From the NCBI GenBank assembly GCA_028066595.1, contig JALCBJ010000040.1:1-59763 (forward strand): a stretch of 59,763 nt of DNA, read 5' to 3'. The stretch's first letter is position 1; each line of letters begins with the position of its first letter. The DNA comes from Thermoanaerobaculia bacterium (GTDB taxonomy: Bacteria; Acidobacteriota; Thermoanaerobaculia; Multivoradales; J023). Shown in pieces: positions 39,101 to 47,560 of the stretch. Both the position numbers and the translations under genes were made by a program. Below the pieces are notes generated by a model. It saw only the letters and a program-made list of their open reading frames with translations. It was not told the origin of the DNA and did not search any database.

Positions 39101-39495
39101 GGGCCGCCAACGAACGCGTCGGCGCCATGAAAGACGTGCTCGAGCGCTCCACAGTGGCAGACGGATCGCTACGCGACGAAGCCGTGCGCGTCGAGCGGGA
39201 ACTGTACGCACTGCGCGATCTGCTGCGAGGCGACCGCGTGAAGCAGGGGATAGGCGAGCCTACGGCGCCGTCCATCGGAGACCGTCTGGGCGTTATTTCC
39301 CTCGGCACCAGCTTCTCCACCTACGGACCGACCCCGCACCACCGTGACAACTACCGCTGGGCTTCCGAGGCCTTCGCCGAAGTACGGGCCCGCTTGGAGA
39401 AGGTCATCGACGTCGATCTCGAAGCGCTCGATCGTCGACTGGAGGCATCAGGTGTTCCGTGGACTCCCGGCCGCGGAGTGCCGAACATGCCCTGA
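36139..39495 (+). CDS. Large secreted BNR/VPS10-type beta-propeller protein
   Basis: The ATG at 36139 has GGAG nine bases upstream and starts a typical signal peptide (hydrophobic VLIAVVLLLFALAAPSLA). The 1118-aa protein opens with LRNLGPALMSGRIADLAI, followed by many Asp-box repeats of the S-x-D-x-G-x-x-W kind (SIDGGKSWKN, TTDGGDTWTE, SEDGGGSWEK, STDRGRTWTS) that build two sortilin-like propellers over residues about 50-760. The last 300 residues have a helical segment and a beta domain. Such 'glycosyl hydrolase' BNR proteins are abundant in Acidobacteriota and Bacteroidota, but an enzymatic role has not been shown and no catalytic residues are assigned. It probably binds or processes extracellular polymer. 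A sensor-like gene follows after 43 bp. Confidence 0.83.
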   Translation: MIRPSHLGPRSVLIAVVLLLFALAAPSLAKKKDETKEEEPDSKLASSTFQGLALRNLGPALMSGRIADLAIDPRDRSTWYVAVGSGGVWKTVNAGTTWTPIFDDQGAYSIGDVTVDPSSPDTVWVGTGENVGGRHVAYGDGVYKSIDGGKSWKNMGLGESNHIGNIVVHPEDSNIVYVAAQGPLWSGGGDRGLFKTTDGGDTWTELLGEDVLINEYTGANEVHMDPRDPEVLYVATHQRFRNVAALINAGPGSGIYKSIDGGENWTQLTTGLPKKDKGKIGMAISPINPDVVYATIELENRTGGFWRSEDGGGSWEKRSDHLSGGTGPHYYQEIFADPHRFDRVYQMDPSIHFTRDGGKTFERLSEDHKHGDSHAMAFDPDDPDWLLVGSDGGLYQSWDLGANWSFFANLPVTQFYKVAVDTRKPFYNIYGGTQDNNTQGGPSQTLNVNGIRNSDWFITLFGDGHQPATDPSNPDIVYSEWQQGNLVRYDHSTGEMIYIQPQPAPGEPADRWNWDSPILVSTHDPATLYFASQRVWRSDDRGDSWRAISEDLTRGEDRLALPMMGRVWSYNSAWDLWAMSYYGTITSITQSPLDENLLYIGTDDGLIQVTEDGGQTWRRAGELPGVPDRGFVNDIKADLHDGDTVYVALDDHKSGDFRPFLLKSTDRGRTWTSIAGDPDDGGLPDRHLVWRVVQDHEEPSLLFAGTEFGIFFSPTGGDTWIELAGGVPQISFRDLAIHRGEDDLVGASFGRGFFVLDDYSPLRALASADDPEALLNEEARLFDVADALWYLQRRPLGRGEKATQGAGFFVAPNPPFGAVFTYHLAEGYETLEDKRRSEEKKIAKDGGDTPYPGWEALRAEDQEESPTVLLTVRDAEGNVVRHLKGPANAGFHRVAWDLRFPSTQAWSPRRGDRFFEPQGPLAAPGTYSVTLAKRVGGETSPLGDARSFEVRPLGEPAIPRQDPAATEAFIREVAGLERAVSGANAALRAANERVGAMKDVLERSTVADGSLRDEAVRVERELYALRDLLRGDRVKQGIGEPTAPSIGDRLGVISLGTSFSTYGPTPHHRDNYRWASEAFAEVRARLEKVIDVDLEALDRRLEASGVPWTPGRGVPNMP

Positions 39496-39538
39496 GCCGC
39501 TCTCCCGCAGCGACCGACCGAACTGTACATTTCCAGCC

Positions 39539-41098
39539 ATGAGCATTCCCCGCGTTTCGGCCGCCGTCTTGGCCCTCCTGCTCGTCACCGCGTCGAGCGG
39601 GATGGGTCAGTCCGCGTCCGAGAGAGTCGAAGCCTTGGAGCTTCGCTGGTGGGCCGAGGACGTGCAGGGAGGCATCTTCGACGTCGCCAGGACACCTGAT
39701 GGCATGATCTGGGCGGCCACTGGCGAGGGCTTGCTACGTCTCGACGGCGCCGAAGCTGTACGGTTCCTTCCCGGCGTCGACTCCTCGCCGACCCGCCTAC
39801 CGAACGGTCCCGCCGAGGGCGCGCCACAAGCGATCCGGGCGGTCGAGCATGATGGCTCGGGTGGTTTGGTCGTAGCTCTCGACGGCGGCGCCTATCGCTT
39901 CGACGACCGGCGCTTCCTCGTGCTCAGTCGTCCTGGAGTGGGAGGCAGGCCGTGGTCTGCCAGGCTTCTGATGCTCGACCGTGATCGAGTGTTGTGGGTA
40001 GCTGCGGCGGACACCCTACTGCGGCTCCAACCCAACGCATTCTCGCTCCGTCAGGGACTTCCGGGCGTCGCGGTGGATTTACTCTGGGAGGATCCTTTTG
40101 GTTACCTCTGGGCGACCACCGAATCGGGTCAGGTGTTCCGTAGGCTCGGCAACGCATTCCAGCCGGTGAACTTCCCGCTGGGTCTGGGAGACAGTCAGGT
40201 GCACTGTCTCCATCTCGGACCCGATGGTCTGCTCTGGCTGCTCCGCTCCGACGGAGCCTGGATCGTGGACGGGGACTTCTCACGAGCGGGCCTTCCGCGC
40301 AGCGCAGGCACCCTCGGAGATCTCGAAGATCTCACCATCCACACCTGCAGTTCCGAGCCTGACGGAGGGCTCTGGTTGGGGACGGAAAACGGCCTCGTCT
40401 ACCGTTCGGTGGACGGACAGCGTAGCCGGGTACCCGGGGTCGACGCGGCGGTTCGCTCGATCGTCCCCGTAGAGGGCGACAGCCTCTGGATCGCGACCGA
40501 GGTGGGCCTCGCGCAACTCTACGATCCCTCGGCGCCGGTGCTCCCACCGAGCGTGCTCGTGATCGCTGCCGCGGTCGACGACGAGGAGGTCGCGGTGGGA
40601 GAGCGGTTCGACCTGCCCTCCAATACGCGGATGCTCCACTTGACGCTCAGCGCACCCAGTTTTCGGTCGCCTTCGGAGGTCCGCCTGCGGTACCGTTGGG
40701 GCCAGGAAATAGCAGAGAGTTGGACTGAGTTGGGTGGCAACGAGCTCATGCTCGACAACCTGCCGGTCGGCGAAAGCCAGCTGACGCTTCAGGCCGGTCT
40801 CGGTGATCGTTGGAACGAGCCCGGTACGAAGCTCCGTATCCGTCGCGAGCCTGCGCTCTGGCAGATGCGGGCCTTCTGGGGGGCTATCGGTGCGGGTTTC
40901 GGCGCGCTCATGGTTTGGTTGCTGTATCTACGCTGGGTCGGCCCGGGCCCTTCACCTCTGGACATGCCCGAGGAGCTCGATGACGATATCGTCCACCTCG
41001 AAGATCTCGACACCGAAGAGCTGCGGGTCAGCCGGGAGACCGTCGAGAGGGCGCGCAGGAACATCTTTCGCGACGACAGACCGGAGAACGATCGATGA
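39539..41098 (+). CDS. Exported Reg_prop/Y_Y_Y propeller membrane protein lacking a kinase
   Basis: The ATG at 39539 begins a signal peptide (VLALLLVTASSGMGQ). The 519-aa protein shows Reg_prop-type blades (DGMIWAATGEGLLRLDG, DGLLWLLRSDG, GGLWLGTENGLVYRS) and then a Y_Y_Y-like beta-sandwich (about 365-455). A single transmembrane helix follows (about 460-482). The cytoplasmic tail is only about 40 residues and acidic. Hybrid two-component sensors have this external layout but continue into a histidine kinase; here no kinase follows. The tail may contact a separate partner. Its stop codon overlaps the ATG of the triple-RidA gene by 4 nt, so the two are made together. Confidence 0.75.
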   Translation: MSIPRVSAAVLALLLVTASSGMGQSASERVEALELRWWAEDVQGGIFDVARTPDGMIWAATGEGLLRLDGAEAVRFLPGVDSSPTRLPNGPAEGAPQAIRAVEHDGSGGLVVALDGGAYRFDDRRFLVLSRPGVGGRPWSARLLMLDRDRVLWVAAADTLLRLQPNAFSLRQGLPGVAVDLLWEDPFGYLWATTESGQVFRRLGNAFQPVNFPLGLGDSQVHCLHLGPDGLLWLLRSDGAWIVDGDFSRAGLPRSAGTLGDLEDLTIHTCSSEPDGGLWLGTENGLVYRSVDGQRSRVPGVDAAVRSIVPVEGDSLWIATEVGLAQLYDPSAPVLPPSVLVIAAAVDDEEVAVGERFDLPSNTRMLHLTLSAPSFRSPSEVRLRYRWGQEIAESWTELGGNELMLDNLPVGESQLTLQAGLGDRWNEPGTKLRIRREPALWQMRAFWGAIGAGFGALMVWLLYLRWVGPGPSPLDMPEELDDDIVHLEDLDTEELRVSRETVERARRNIFRDDRPENDR

Positions 41099-42357
41099 GA
41101 TTCCTTTCGCAACGAGCGTATTTGTTGGTGGCCACGGCGGCTGCCATCTCGCTACTCCCCGCTTCACCTCTCAGCAGCCAAGACAAGCCCGACCAAACGG
41201 ACGTGGACGCGCGCGCACCCAGGGTCGTCGGCGATGCCAATCCCGGACGCCCGTTCGTGCCGGCGGTAGCGGCCGGTGACTTCCTGTACCTCTCGGGCGC
41301 CATCGGGCTGGACCGCGAGTCCGGTCGAGTACCGACCGCGTTGGCCGCGGAATCGAAAGAGGTCTTCGACTCCTTGCGTCGGCTGTTGAAGCTGGAAGAG
41401 CTCGACTTCGATCGCGTGGTCGAAGCGGAGCTCTTCCTTTCGGACTCTCGCTATTTCCGCGATGTTTCGAATATCTGGACCGACGAGGTCCTGTCGATTC
41501 CCGGCATCCTGCCCCCCGCCCGTGCCACGGTCGAATCTGCGATCGCCTTGCCCACCGCGCGCGTCGAGCTAGCGGTGACCGCTGCCCGCAAGGGTGTCCC
41601 GGTCGAACGCATCGTGCCAGAAGGTTGGCCAGCGACCTCGGGTAGACCGTACTCCTGGGGGGTCTTGGCGGGCGACACACTGTTCGTCGCAGGCATGGTC
41701 GCCAGCGATCCCAAGGCTGGCCGCTGGGTCGGCGGCGACATCACCGCGCAGACGAACCAGACGATGAGAAACGTCGAGACCGTGCTCGACACGGCCGGTT
41801 TCGGTTGGAAGGACGTCGCGCGATGCCGCGTCTTCTTGGCCGACGCCCGGGACTATCGCGCCATGAATGCGGCCTATGGCAGCTTCTTCGGCGACGCAGC
41901 ACCTCCGGCTCGCTCCACCGTGCAAGCACGCCTCATGTTGCCGGAAGGGCGCGTCGAGGTGCAGTGCATCGCGGTACGGGATGCGAAGCGGCGAGCAGTG
42001 CTCCCAGCCGGGACCTCGCCGTCGAACCTTTCCTTCTCGCCCAGCATTCTCGCGGGTGGCCGCTTGTTCGCGGCCGGCATGGTAGGCCGCGGCCCGGACG
42101 GCTATCCAGAGGGTGCTGCGGCGCAGACCCGCATCACCCTGGACCGCGTCAAGGCCGTACTCGACGCCGCCGATCTCGACTGGCGAGATGTCGTTTCCGT
42201 CCGAGTCTTCCTGTCAGACATCCGCTACTACGACGACATGAATCGCGTGTACTCGGAAGTCGTTGGATCGCCCGCACCGGCTCGCGCGACGGTCGGGACT
42301 CCCCTCGCCTCACCGGAAGCGTTGGTCGAGATCGAGGTGACAGCACACGCTGAGTGA
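41095..42357 (+). CDS. Exported protein with three tandem RidA/YjgF domains
   Basis: The protein has 420 aa. A signal peptide of about 28 residues is followed by three RidA-fold units at about 45-165, 175-295 and 300-420. Each keeps the P-A-R-[AS]-T-V motif; Arg143, Arg273 and Arg397 stand at the place of the RidA Arg that binds the imine or enamine carboxylate. RidA proteins are normally single-domain cytoplasmic trimers that hydrolyse reactive 2-aminoacrylate. Here the three units could form one trimer-like barrel within a single chain, outside the cytoplasm. The start overlaps the stop of the preceding propeller gene (ATGA). The ligand is unknown; a sensing or binding role is as likely as deaminase activity. 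Confidence 0.85.
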   Translation: MRFLSQRAYLLVATAAAISLLPASPLSSQDKPDQTDVDARAPRVVGDANPGRPFVPAVAAGDFLYLSGAIGLDRESGRVPTALAAESKEVFDSLRRLLKLEELDFDRVVEAELFLSDSRYFRDVSNIWTDEVLSIPGILPPARATVESAIALPTARVELAVTAARKGVPVERIVPEGWPATSGRPYSWGVLAGDTLFVAGMVASDPKAGRWVGGDITAQTNQTMRNVETVLDTAGFGWKDVARCRVFLADARDYRAMNAAYGSFFGDAAPPARSTVQARLMLPEGRVEVQCIAVRDAKRRAVLPAGTSPSNLSFSPSILAGGRLFAAGMVGRGPDGYPEGAAAQTRITLDRVKAVLDAADLDWRDVVSVRVFLSDIRYYDDMNRVYSEVVGSPAPARATVGTPLASPEALVEIEVTAHAE

Positions 42358-42368
42358 ACGCCTACCGA

Positions 42369-45038
42369 CTAGCGATAGTAACCACGTACTGCGCGGGCCC
42401 TGATCCCAGGACGCTCCAACTGGACTTCGACATGCCGGAACGCGCCGCGACGGGTTCCCGGCGAGGCGTAGACCAGCAGATACTGCGAACGTAGCTCCTC
42501 CTCGATGCGGGAATAGACCCAGTCGAGATCCTCGACGTCGTCGATCTCGAATGCGGCTCCACCGCTCTCGTTGGCGATACGAACGAGATCCGAACGGGTT
42601 CCCGAGTCGCCGACCGCCAGCAAGATCGGATAGACGGCGACGCCGGATTCCACCGCGTGCTGCAACGCCTCACGGAACGGGAAATCACTTCCCACGTCGC
42701 GCCCATCGGACAGCAGGACCAGTGCCCGCCGCTCGGTGTCACGAAGGCCTTCCGGCCCGTCCTTCGACTCGAGTGCTCCGCCTCCCAGGTAGCCGAGAGT
42801 CCAGACCAACGCGTCGTGTAGACGCGTACCTCCAGCGGCTTCGAGCCCCGCCGCACCCAGTCCAAGGCGGGACGGTTCGGCCGTGAACGGAGTGCGCAGG
42901 CGCAACCGATGGTCGAACGTCAAGAGAGCGGCCGCGTCGTCGGGCGTCACCACTGTTTCGAAAAACCGCCGGGCACTGGCGACGGCGGTGGGGAGCCTGG
43001 TGCGCATCGACGTGGAAGTGTCCATCACCAGAGCGACGCGGATCGGCAGGTCCGTCACCATGTCGACACGCAGCAGGGGCTGAAGCTCACCCTCGTCCAA
43101 CACGCGAAAGTCATCGGCGTCGAGGCGAGTCACGGGGCGATCGCGACTGTCTAGGACCGTGGCCCAGATCTCCACCAAGCGGACATCGACAGACTCCACG
43201 CCCTGGCCTCGAAGGAAGAAGAAGTCTTCGGCTTGACGACCGTCGTCCAGTGTCGCGACAGCGCGCAGAAAAGCAGCGCCCTCGGTCTCTTGCCGGGAAA
43301 AGCTCTGGCGGTAGGGCGGCTCCGGAAACGCTCCCAGCAAACGCGACTCTGTAGAGATCTCTACACGGGTGACGTTCGGCGTCGCGGTAGCCTCCGAGTC
43401 GCGAGGCAGCGACACCTCGGCCCGGGTAATACCGCGGTCTTCGTCGACCTCCAGCTCGACCTGGAACGGCCTGGGCCCGGGGTCGAGACGCAGCGCATCT
43501 CGACTCAGCTCCCGTCCGTCGGCATCGAACGCCACGGCTTGCACGGCATGGGGAGCCGGCTCGTCTCCCAAGTCGAGCGGGAAGCGCCAAGGGGGCGCGT
43601 CGTCGGATGCGGCGAACCGACCGTCCAACCACACGTCGATGCGCTCGATTCGACCGCCAGTGGCCCGCACCTCGAGATCGACCGGCCCAGCCTGGGCGAC
43701 TCCGGGCGATACGATCCGGATCTCGGGGAACGTGACGAGCGTCGAAACGCGGTCGCGGGTCAGGCCCGCCAAGCCCATGTGGTGGCGTGCCGCGGTGGCC
43801 GGAGTGGGAGCTGCCAACAACGGTACCCGTACCCACCGCTTCGCCACCAAGAGAGCCCGCCCCGCGGCATCTTCCACTCGAAGTCGAAACGTGTAGTCCC
43901 TGGGGCGCAAGCGTCGCCATACGTCGAGCTCTACCACCTCGGCCGTGCCTGCGCCGTCGCCAGGCCGCCCGATGACGTGGAATATGTGGGCGAAGTCGTC
44001 CACCACTGAGGCACCGACCAGCGCCTCGCCTCGCACTGTCAACCGATCGAACACACGTCCGGAGCCGTTGCGCCGCAGAACGTCTCCGGGGACCGAGACA
44101 CGGCCTCGCACGAACGTCTCTCGACTGTCACTGCCCGCAGCGCGAAGCTCGAGGGAAGTACCCTCGGCAAAGACCACGTCGTCGGCCGCGCCCTCGCCGG
44201 CGCTGGTCAAGACACTCTCCGCGAATGTATCCAGCCACGACGGGTCGGGGGTTCGCGCCCTCAACAATCGCGTCAACCTCTCCGGCGACCACGCCGTCTG
44301 CAGCGCCTGCTCCACCACGTCGGCCTCGAGCTCGCCTTTGCGGAAGCAGTCTCCCTCGCGGGATAGCGACAAGATCTGGCCGAGGGTGCTGCGGGGAAAC
44401 GGTGCATCGTCTTCCGAGAGCGCCTCGATTCCCTCCCCTGGCCACCAGTCGCGGAAGTCTCCGGGATGGCTGTAGTCCCGTACGAATACCCGCCAGAAGC
44501 CGCCCTCGGGCGGAGTCGGAGAGCTGTCCGGTCCCTCATTGGCACGGGACCACGCCATGAGATCGGCGGCCTGGTGCTCGTCGTACCACCACATACGCAG
44601 CGGGCGAACGATGCCACGGCAACCACCGAACACTACCTCTCGCGCCGGCGGGCCAGCCTGCAAATAGGTGCGTGCCTCGGCCGACGAGAGCTCTTCGAAA
44701 CGCTCCCGGGCATCGAGGAACTGGAGGTGACTGCGACGAGCCCACTGCCAGGCGTCCTCAGACCGGCTCTCGGTCGGCGAGATGGACCCTTCGATCCCAG
44801 TGCCGAGTCCCCGAGCACGCCAGAATTCCAACAGGAACCGCTCTCGATGGACTGTGTCCCGCAGCGCGCGATAGACACGAACCTCATCGGGTGTACCGAT
44901 CGCTGCGATCCAAAGAGCTACGTCGGCTTCATAGTCGGAGACTCCGGGACTGGCGGCTCGGATGTCGCCGGACGAAAGCAGGAACCATAGGACGAAGATC
45001 GCCCGAGTCCCGATAGCTTTCACCCTCGGATGGATCAT
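42369..45038 (-). CDS. Exported GWxTD-like/VWFA-domain protein (acidobacterial VWFA type)
   Basis: The ATG at 45038 is preferred over an in-frame start at 45125 because it begins directly with a signal peptide (IFVLWFLLSS). The 889-aa protein has an N-terminal GWxTD-like region (IAAIGTPDEVRVYRAL, FLLEFWRARG), central beta-sandwich domains, and a C-terminal von Willebrand factor A domain. The metal-ion-dependent adhesion site is complete: Asp673-x-Ser675-x-Ser677 in MDTSTSM, Thr738 in GGT, and LLSDGRD. The V-x-V-x-x-x-V-x-D segment before the VWFA domain fits the acidobacterial VWFA family. It likely binds a protein or polymer partner on the cell surface. It is convergent with the triple-RidA gene (11-bp gap) and divergent from fhs. 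Confidence 0.82.
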   Translation of the reverse strand: MIHPRVKAIGTRAIFVLWFLLSSGDIRAASPGVSDYEADVALWIAAIGTPDEVRVYRALRDTVHRERFLLEFWRARGLGTGIEGSISPTESRSEDAWQWARRSHLQFLDARERFEELSSAEARTYLQAGPPAREVVFGGCRGIVRPLRMWWYDEHQAADLMAWSRANEGPDSSPTPPEGGFWRVFVRDYSHPGDFRDWWPGEGIEALSEDDAPFPRSTLGQILSLSREGDCFRKGELEADVVEQALQTAWSPERLTRLLRARTPDPSWLDTFAESVLTSAGEGAADDVVFAEGTSLELRAAGSDSRETFVRGRVSVPGDVLRRNGSGRVFDRLTVRGEALVGASVVDDFAHIFHVIGRPGDGAGTAEVVELDVWRRLRPRDYTFRLRVEDAAGRALLVAKRWVRVPLLAAPTPATAARHHMGLAGLTRDRVSTLVTFPEIRIVSPGVAQAGPVDLEVRATGGRIERIDVWLDGRFAASDDAPPWRFPLDLGDEPAPHAVQAVAFDADGRELSRDALRLDPGPRPFQVELEVDEDRGITRAEVSLPRDSEATATPNVTRVEISTESRLLGAFPEPPYRQSFSRQETEGAAFLRAVATLDDGRQAEDFFFLRGQGVESVDVRLVEIWATVLDSRDRPVTRLDADDFRVLDEGELQPLLRVDMVTDLPIRVALVMDTSTSMRTRLPTAVASARRFFETVVTPDDAAALLTFDHRLRLRTPFTAEPSRLGLGAAGLEAAGGTRLHDALVWTLGYLGGGALESKDGPEGLRDTERRALVLLSDGRDVGSDFPFREALQHAVESGVAVYPILLAVGDSGTRSDLVRIANESGGAAFEIDDVEDLDWVYSRIEEELRSQYLLVYASPGTRRGAFRHVEVQLERPGIRARAVRGYYR

Positions 45039-45229
45039 CGCAGCAGTGTACGGCGTCGCGAGGATGGGTTCGCGAGCCGGGGGACCGACCGCCGGCCCAC
45101 CGAGGCGAATTGCGCGCGGCGACAAGAATCTGATCCAGAAGACAAAGCTGCCGCCGGCTTTGGGGATAAACTACGCGCGCTTCTCGCCCCGTGTCCAAAA
45201 ATCTCGTACCCTGCGCCACCGAGGTAACC

Positions 45230-46870
45230 ATGACCGCTTCTCTGCGTCCCATTCGAGACATCGCCCGCGACCTGGGCATTCACGACGACCACCTGGTGCC
45301 CTATGGCAGTGACAAGGCCAAGGTACGCCTCGACGCCCTCGAGGCTTCGAGCCGCGCACCTGGCAAATTGATCTTGGTCACCGCGGTTACCCCCACGGAC
45401 GCAGGAGAAGGCAAGACGGTGACGTCGATCGGGCTGTCCCAAGGTCTGGCCAAGGAAGGTCAGCGGGTCTGTCTGGCGCTGCGCGAACCTTCACTGGGAC
45501 CGACGTTCGGCATGAAGGGCGGAGCCACCGGCGGCGGCCTGTCGACGGTGGAGCCAAAGAACGACATCAATCTGCATTTCAACGGCGACTTCCATGCCAT
45601 TTCGACCGCGAACAATCTCCTGGCCGCGGTCCTCGACAATCATCTCGATCAGGGCAACGCGTTAGGCATCAACCCGCGCCGCGTCCTGTGGAAGCGCGTG
45701 GTCGATCTGAACGATCGAGCCTTGCGACAGATCGTGAGTGGTCTCGGCGGCCTCCGTCAGGGGGTGCCACGCGAGACGGGCTTCGACATCACGCCGGCTT
45801 CGGAGATCATGGCGGTGCTCTGCCTCGCCCAAGGCGAGGAGGACCTGCGGCAACGCCTCGGCCGGATCATCGTCGCCCAGAACCATGACAAGCAACCGGT
45901 GACGGCCGCCGATCTCAAGGTGGTCGGCGCGCTGATGGTACTGCTGCGCGACGCGCTGATGCCGAACCTGGTCCAAACCGCCGAGGGCGTACCAGCGTTT
46001 ATACACGGCGGCCCCTTCGCCAACATCGCACACGGCTGCAACTCGGTACTCGCCACCCGCATGGCGATGGCTCACGGCGACTGGACGGTGACGGAGGCGG
46101 GGTTCGCCGCCGACCTGGGAGCCGAGAAATTCCTCGACGTGAAATGCCAGTCGGCAGGTCTCGATCCCGCGGCGATCGTCGTCGTCGCCACGGTCAAGGC
46201 GCTGAAGCGCCACGGCGGCATGGCCCAAAAGGACCTCGACACGCCGGATCTCGGCGCTCTGGAGGCGGGCCTGGACAATCTCCGCGCCCATATCGAGAAC
46301 CTCAAGAAATTCGGCCGCACGCCGGTGGTCGCCATCAACCGCTTCCCGTCGGACTCCGATGCCGAGCTGGAGCTGCTGCGCAAGGCCTGCGACGAGATCG
46401 GCGTCCGTTGTGCCCTGTCGGAAGTCTTCGCCAGGGGCGGCGACGGTGGCCGGGAGCTGGCCCGCGCGGTTCTGGAACAGGCCGAGGAGGCCACCGAGCC
46501 GTACACGCCGCTCTACGACTGGAATTGGCCGATCGAAAAGAAAGTGGAGGCCGTGGCGACCCGTATCTACGGTGCCGACGGCGTCGACTGGACCGGCCTG
46601 GCAAAATTCGATCTGCGCAAAATCAAGAGTCTGGGCTACGGCGAACTCCCCATCTGTATCGCCAAGACCCAGAAGTCCATCTCCGACGACCCGAAGCTGA
46701 TCAACCGTCCCACAGGCTTTACGGTCACGGTCCGGCGTGTCGTGCTGTCGGCCGGCGCCGGTTTCGCGGTACCGATTCTCGGCGACATCCTGCGCATGCC
46801 TGGTCTGCCGAAGGTCCCTCAGGCCGAGAATGTGGACCTGGTCAACGGCGAGATCGTCGGGGTGGAGTGA
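45230..46870 (+). CDS. fhs: Formate--tetrahydrofolate ligase
   Basis: The ATG at 45230 has GAGG about six bases upstream; an in-frame GTG at 45191 lacks family sequence. The 546-aa enzyme matches the usual 550-560 aa, with the ATP loop TPTDAGEGKT (54-63) and the conserved LREPSLGPTFGMKGGATGGG-type region split across residues about 88-106. Later it has the HGGPFANIAHGCNS block and EAGFAADLGAEKF. It joins formate to tetrahydrofolate with ATP, giving 10-formyl-THF for one-carbon metabolism. The neighbour selB serves UGA decoding, and many formate-related enzymes elsewhere are selenoproteins. A functional tie is suggestive only. It is probably co-transcribed with the YqeY gene 16 bp downstream. 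Confidence 0.95.
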   Translation: MTASLRPIRDIARDLGIHDDHLVPYGSDKAKVRLDALEASSRAPGKLILVTAVTPTDAGEGKTVTSIGLSQGLAKEGQRVCLALREPSLGPTFGMKGGATGGGLSTVEPKNDINLHFNGDFHAISTANNLLAAVLDNHLDQGNALGINPRRVLWKRVVDLNDRALRQIVSGLGGLRQGVPRETGFDITPASEIMAVLCLAQGEEDLRQRLGRIIVAQNHDKQPVTAADLKVVGALMVLLRDALMPNLVQTAEGVPAFIHGGPFANIAHGCNSVLATRMAMAHGDWTVTEAGFAADLGAEKFLDVKCQSAGLDPAAIVVVATVKALKRHGGMAQKDLDTPDLGALEAGLDNLRAHIENLKKFGRTPVVAINRFPSDSDAELELLRKACDEIGVRCALSEVFARGGDGGRELARAVLEQAEEATEPYTPLYDWNWPIEKKVEAVATRIYGADGVDWTGLAKFDLRKIKSLGYGELPICIAKTQKSISDDPKLINRPTGFTVTVRRVVLSAGAGFAVPILGDILRMPGLPKVPQAENVDLVNGEIVGVE

Positions 46871-46886
46871 TCCATATAATCGCCCC

Positions 46887-47336
46887 ATGAGCACACCTCA
46901 AGAGCGCCTGCAAGACGACCTCAAGGCAGCCATGAAGGCGCGCGACAAGGAGCGCCTCAGCACCTTGCGGATGCTGCTGACGGCGGTGAAGAACGAGCGC
47001 ATCGCATCGGGTGAGGAGCTCGGCGAGGACGCGTTCCTCACCGTGGTGAAGCGCCTGGTGAAGCAGCGCCGCGATTCTGTCGAGCAATACCGGAGCGGTG
47101 GCCGAGAGGAGCTGGCGGACAAAGAGGATCGAGAGATTCGAGTACTCGAAGAGTACCTGCCGGAGCAGGTGAGCGAGGACGATATCCGCAGCGCCGTGGA
47201 AGCCTTCGTGGCAGAGAACGATCTGAGCGGTCCGCGCGGGATCGGGCCTGTGATGAAGGAGATGTTGGCCCGATTCGGTGCCGCCGCTGACGGCTCCGCG
47301 ATCAGCCGCATCGCCCGCGACGTGCTCGGCTCTTGA
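46887..47336 (+). CDS. GatB/YqeY domain protein
   Basis: The protein has 149 aa, the normal size of a free-standing YqeY protein, with MKARDKERLSTLRMLLTAVK, LVKQRRDSVEQY, LEEYLPEQ and the C-terminal GPVMKEMLARF segment. YqeY resembles the tRNA-binding tail of the GatB subunit of the amidotransferase, but its own role is not settled. No Shine-Dalgarno sequence lies before the ATG. Instead a perfect TATAAT stands at 46875-46880, six bases from the start, a spacing seen in leaderless genes. The repeat region and selB follow. Confidence 0.88.
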   Translation: MSTPQERLQDDLKAAMKARDKERLSTLRMLLTAVKNERIASGEELGEDAFLTVVKRLVKQRRDSVEQYRSGGREELADKEDREIRVLEEYLPEQVSEDDIRSAVEAFVAENDLSGPRGIGPVMKEMLARFGAAADGSAISRIARDVLGS

Positions 47337-47345
47337 CGGCTCCAG

Positions 47346-47560
47346 AGCGGGTCGTCGCCACGCCGGGTCGCATCGACCACCGAACGACACACGCGGTTTC
47401 CCGCTGGGACCGCCGGCTGCCGCGGACACCAGGTCGTCGCCCCTCGAGGCGCAAGGCAGATGCATGAAACGGCAGACGCGGTTTCCCGCTGGGACCGCCG
47501 GCGTCCCGCCGGCTGCCTTGGACATCGCGTCGTCACCCCTGCGGGGCTCGAGGCAGACCC
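47346..47560 (+). repeat. Decayed selB 5' copy plus imperfect tandem repeat
   Basis: Positions 47346-47382 closely resemble the first 40 bp of selB (47565-47604), sharing agcgggtcgtcg and catcgacca-type blocks, but without an open frame. After it come two copies of a unit about 85 bp apart. They share an exact 26-bp core (47391-47416 and 47476-47501) and further matching text up to an atgaa at the end of each. The second copy carries 11 extra bases that create the inverted repeat gccggcg-tcc-cgccggc. The layout looks like a tandem duplication of the selB start region that has decayed, or a REP-like dispersed element. Confidence 0.72.

Noticed and set aside
45662..46894. 410-codon minus-strand frame
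   Set aside because: It is antisense to fhs, whose conserved ATP loop and full length identify the real gene.
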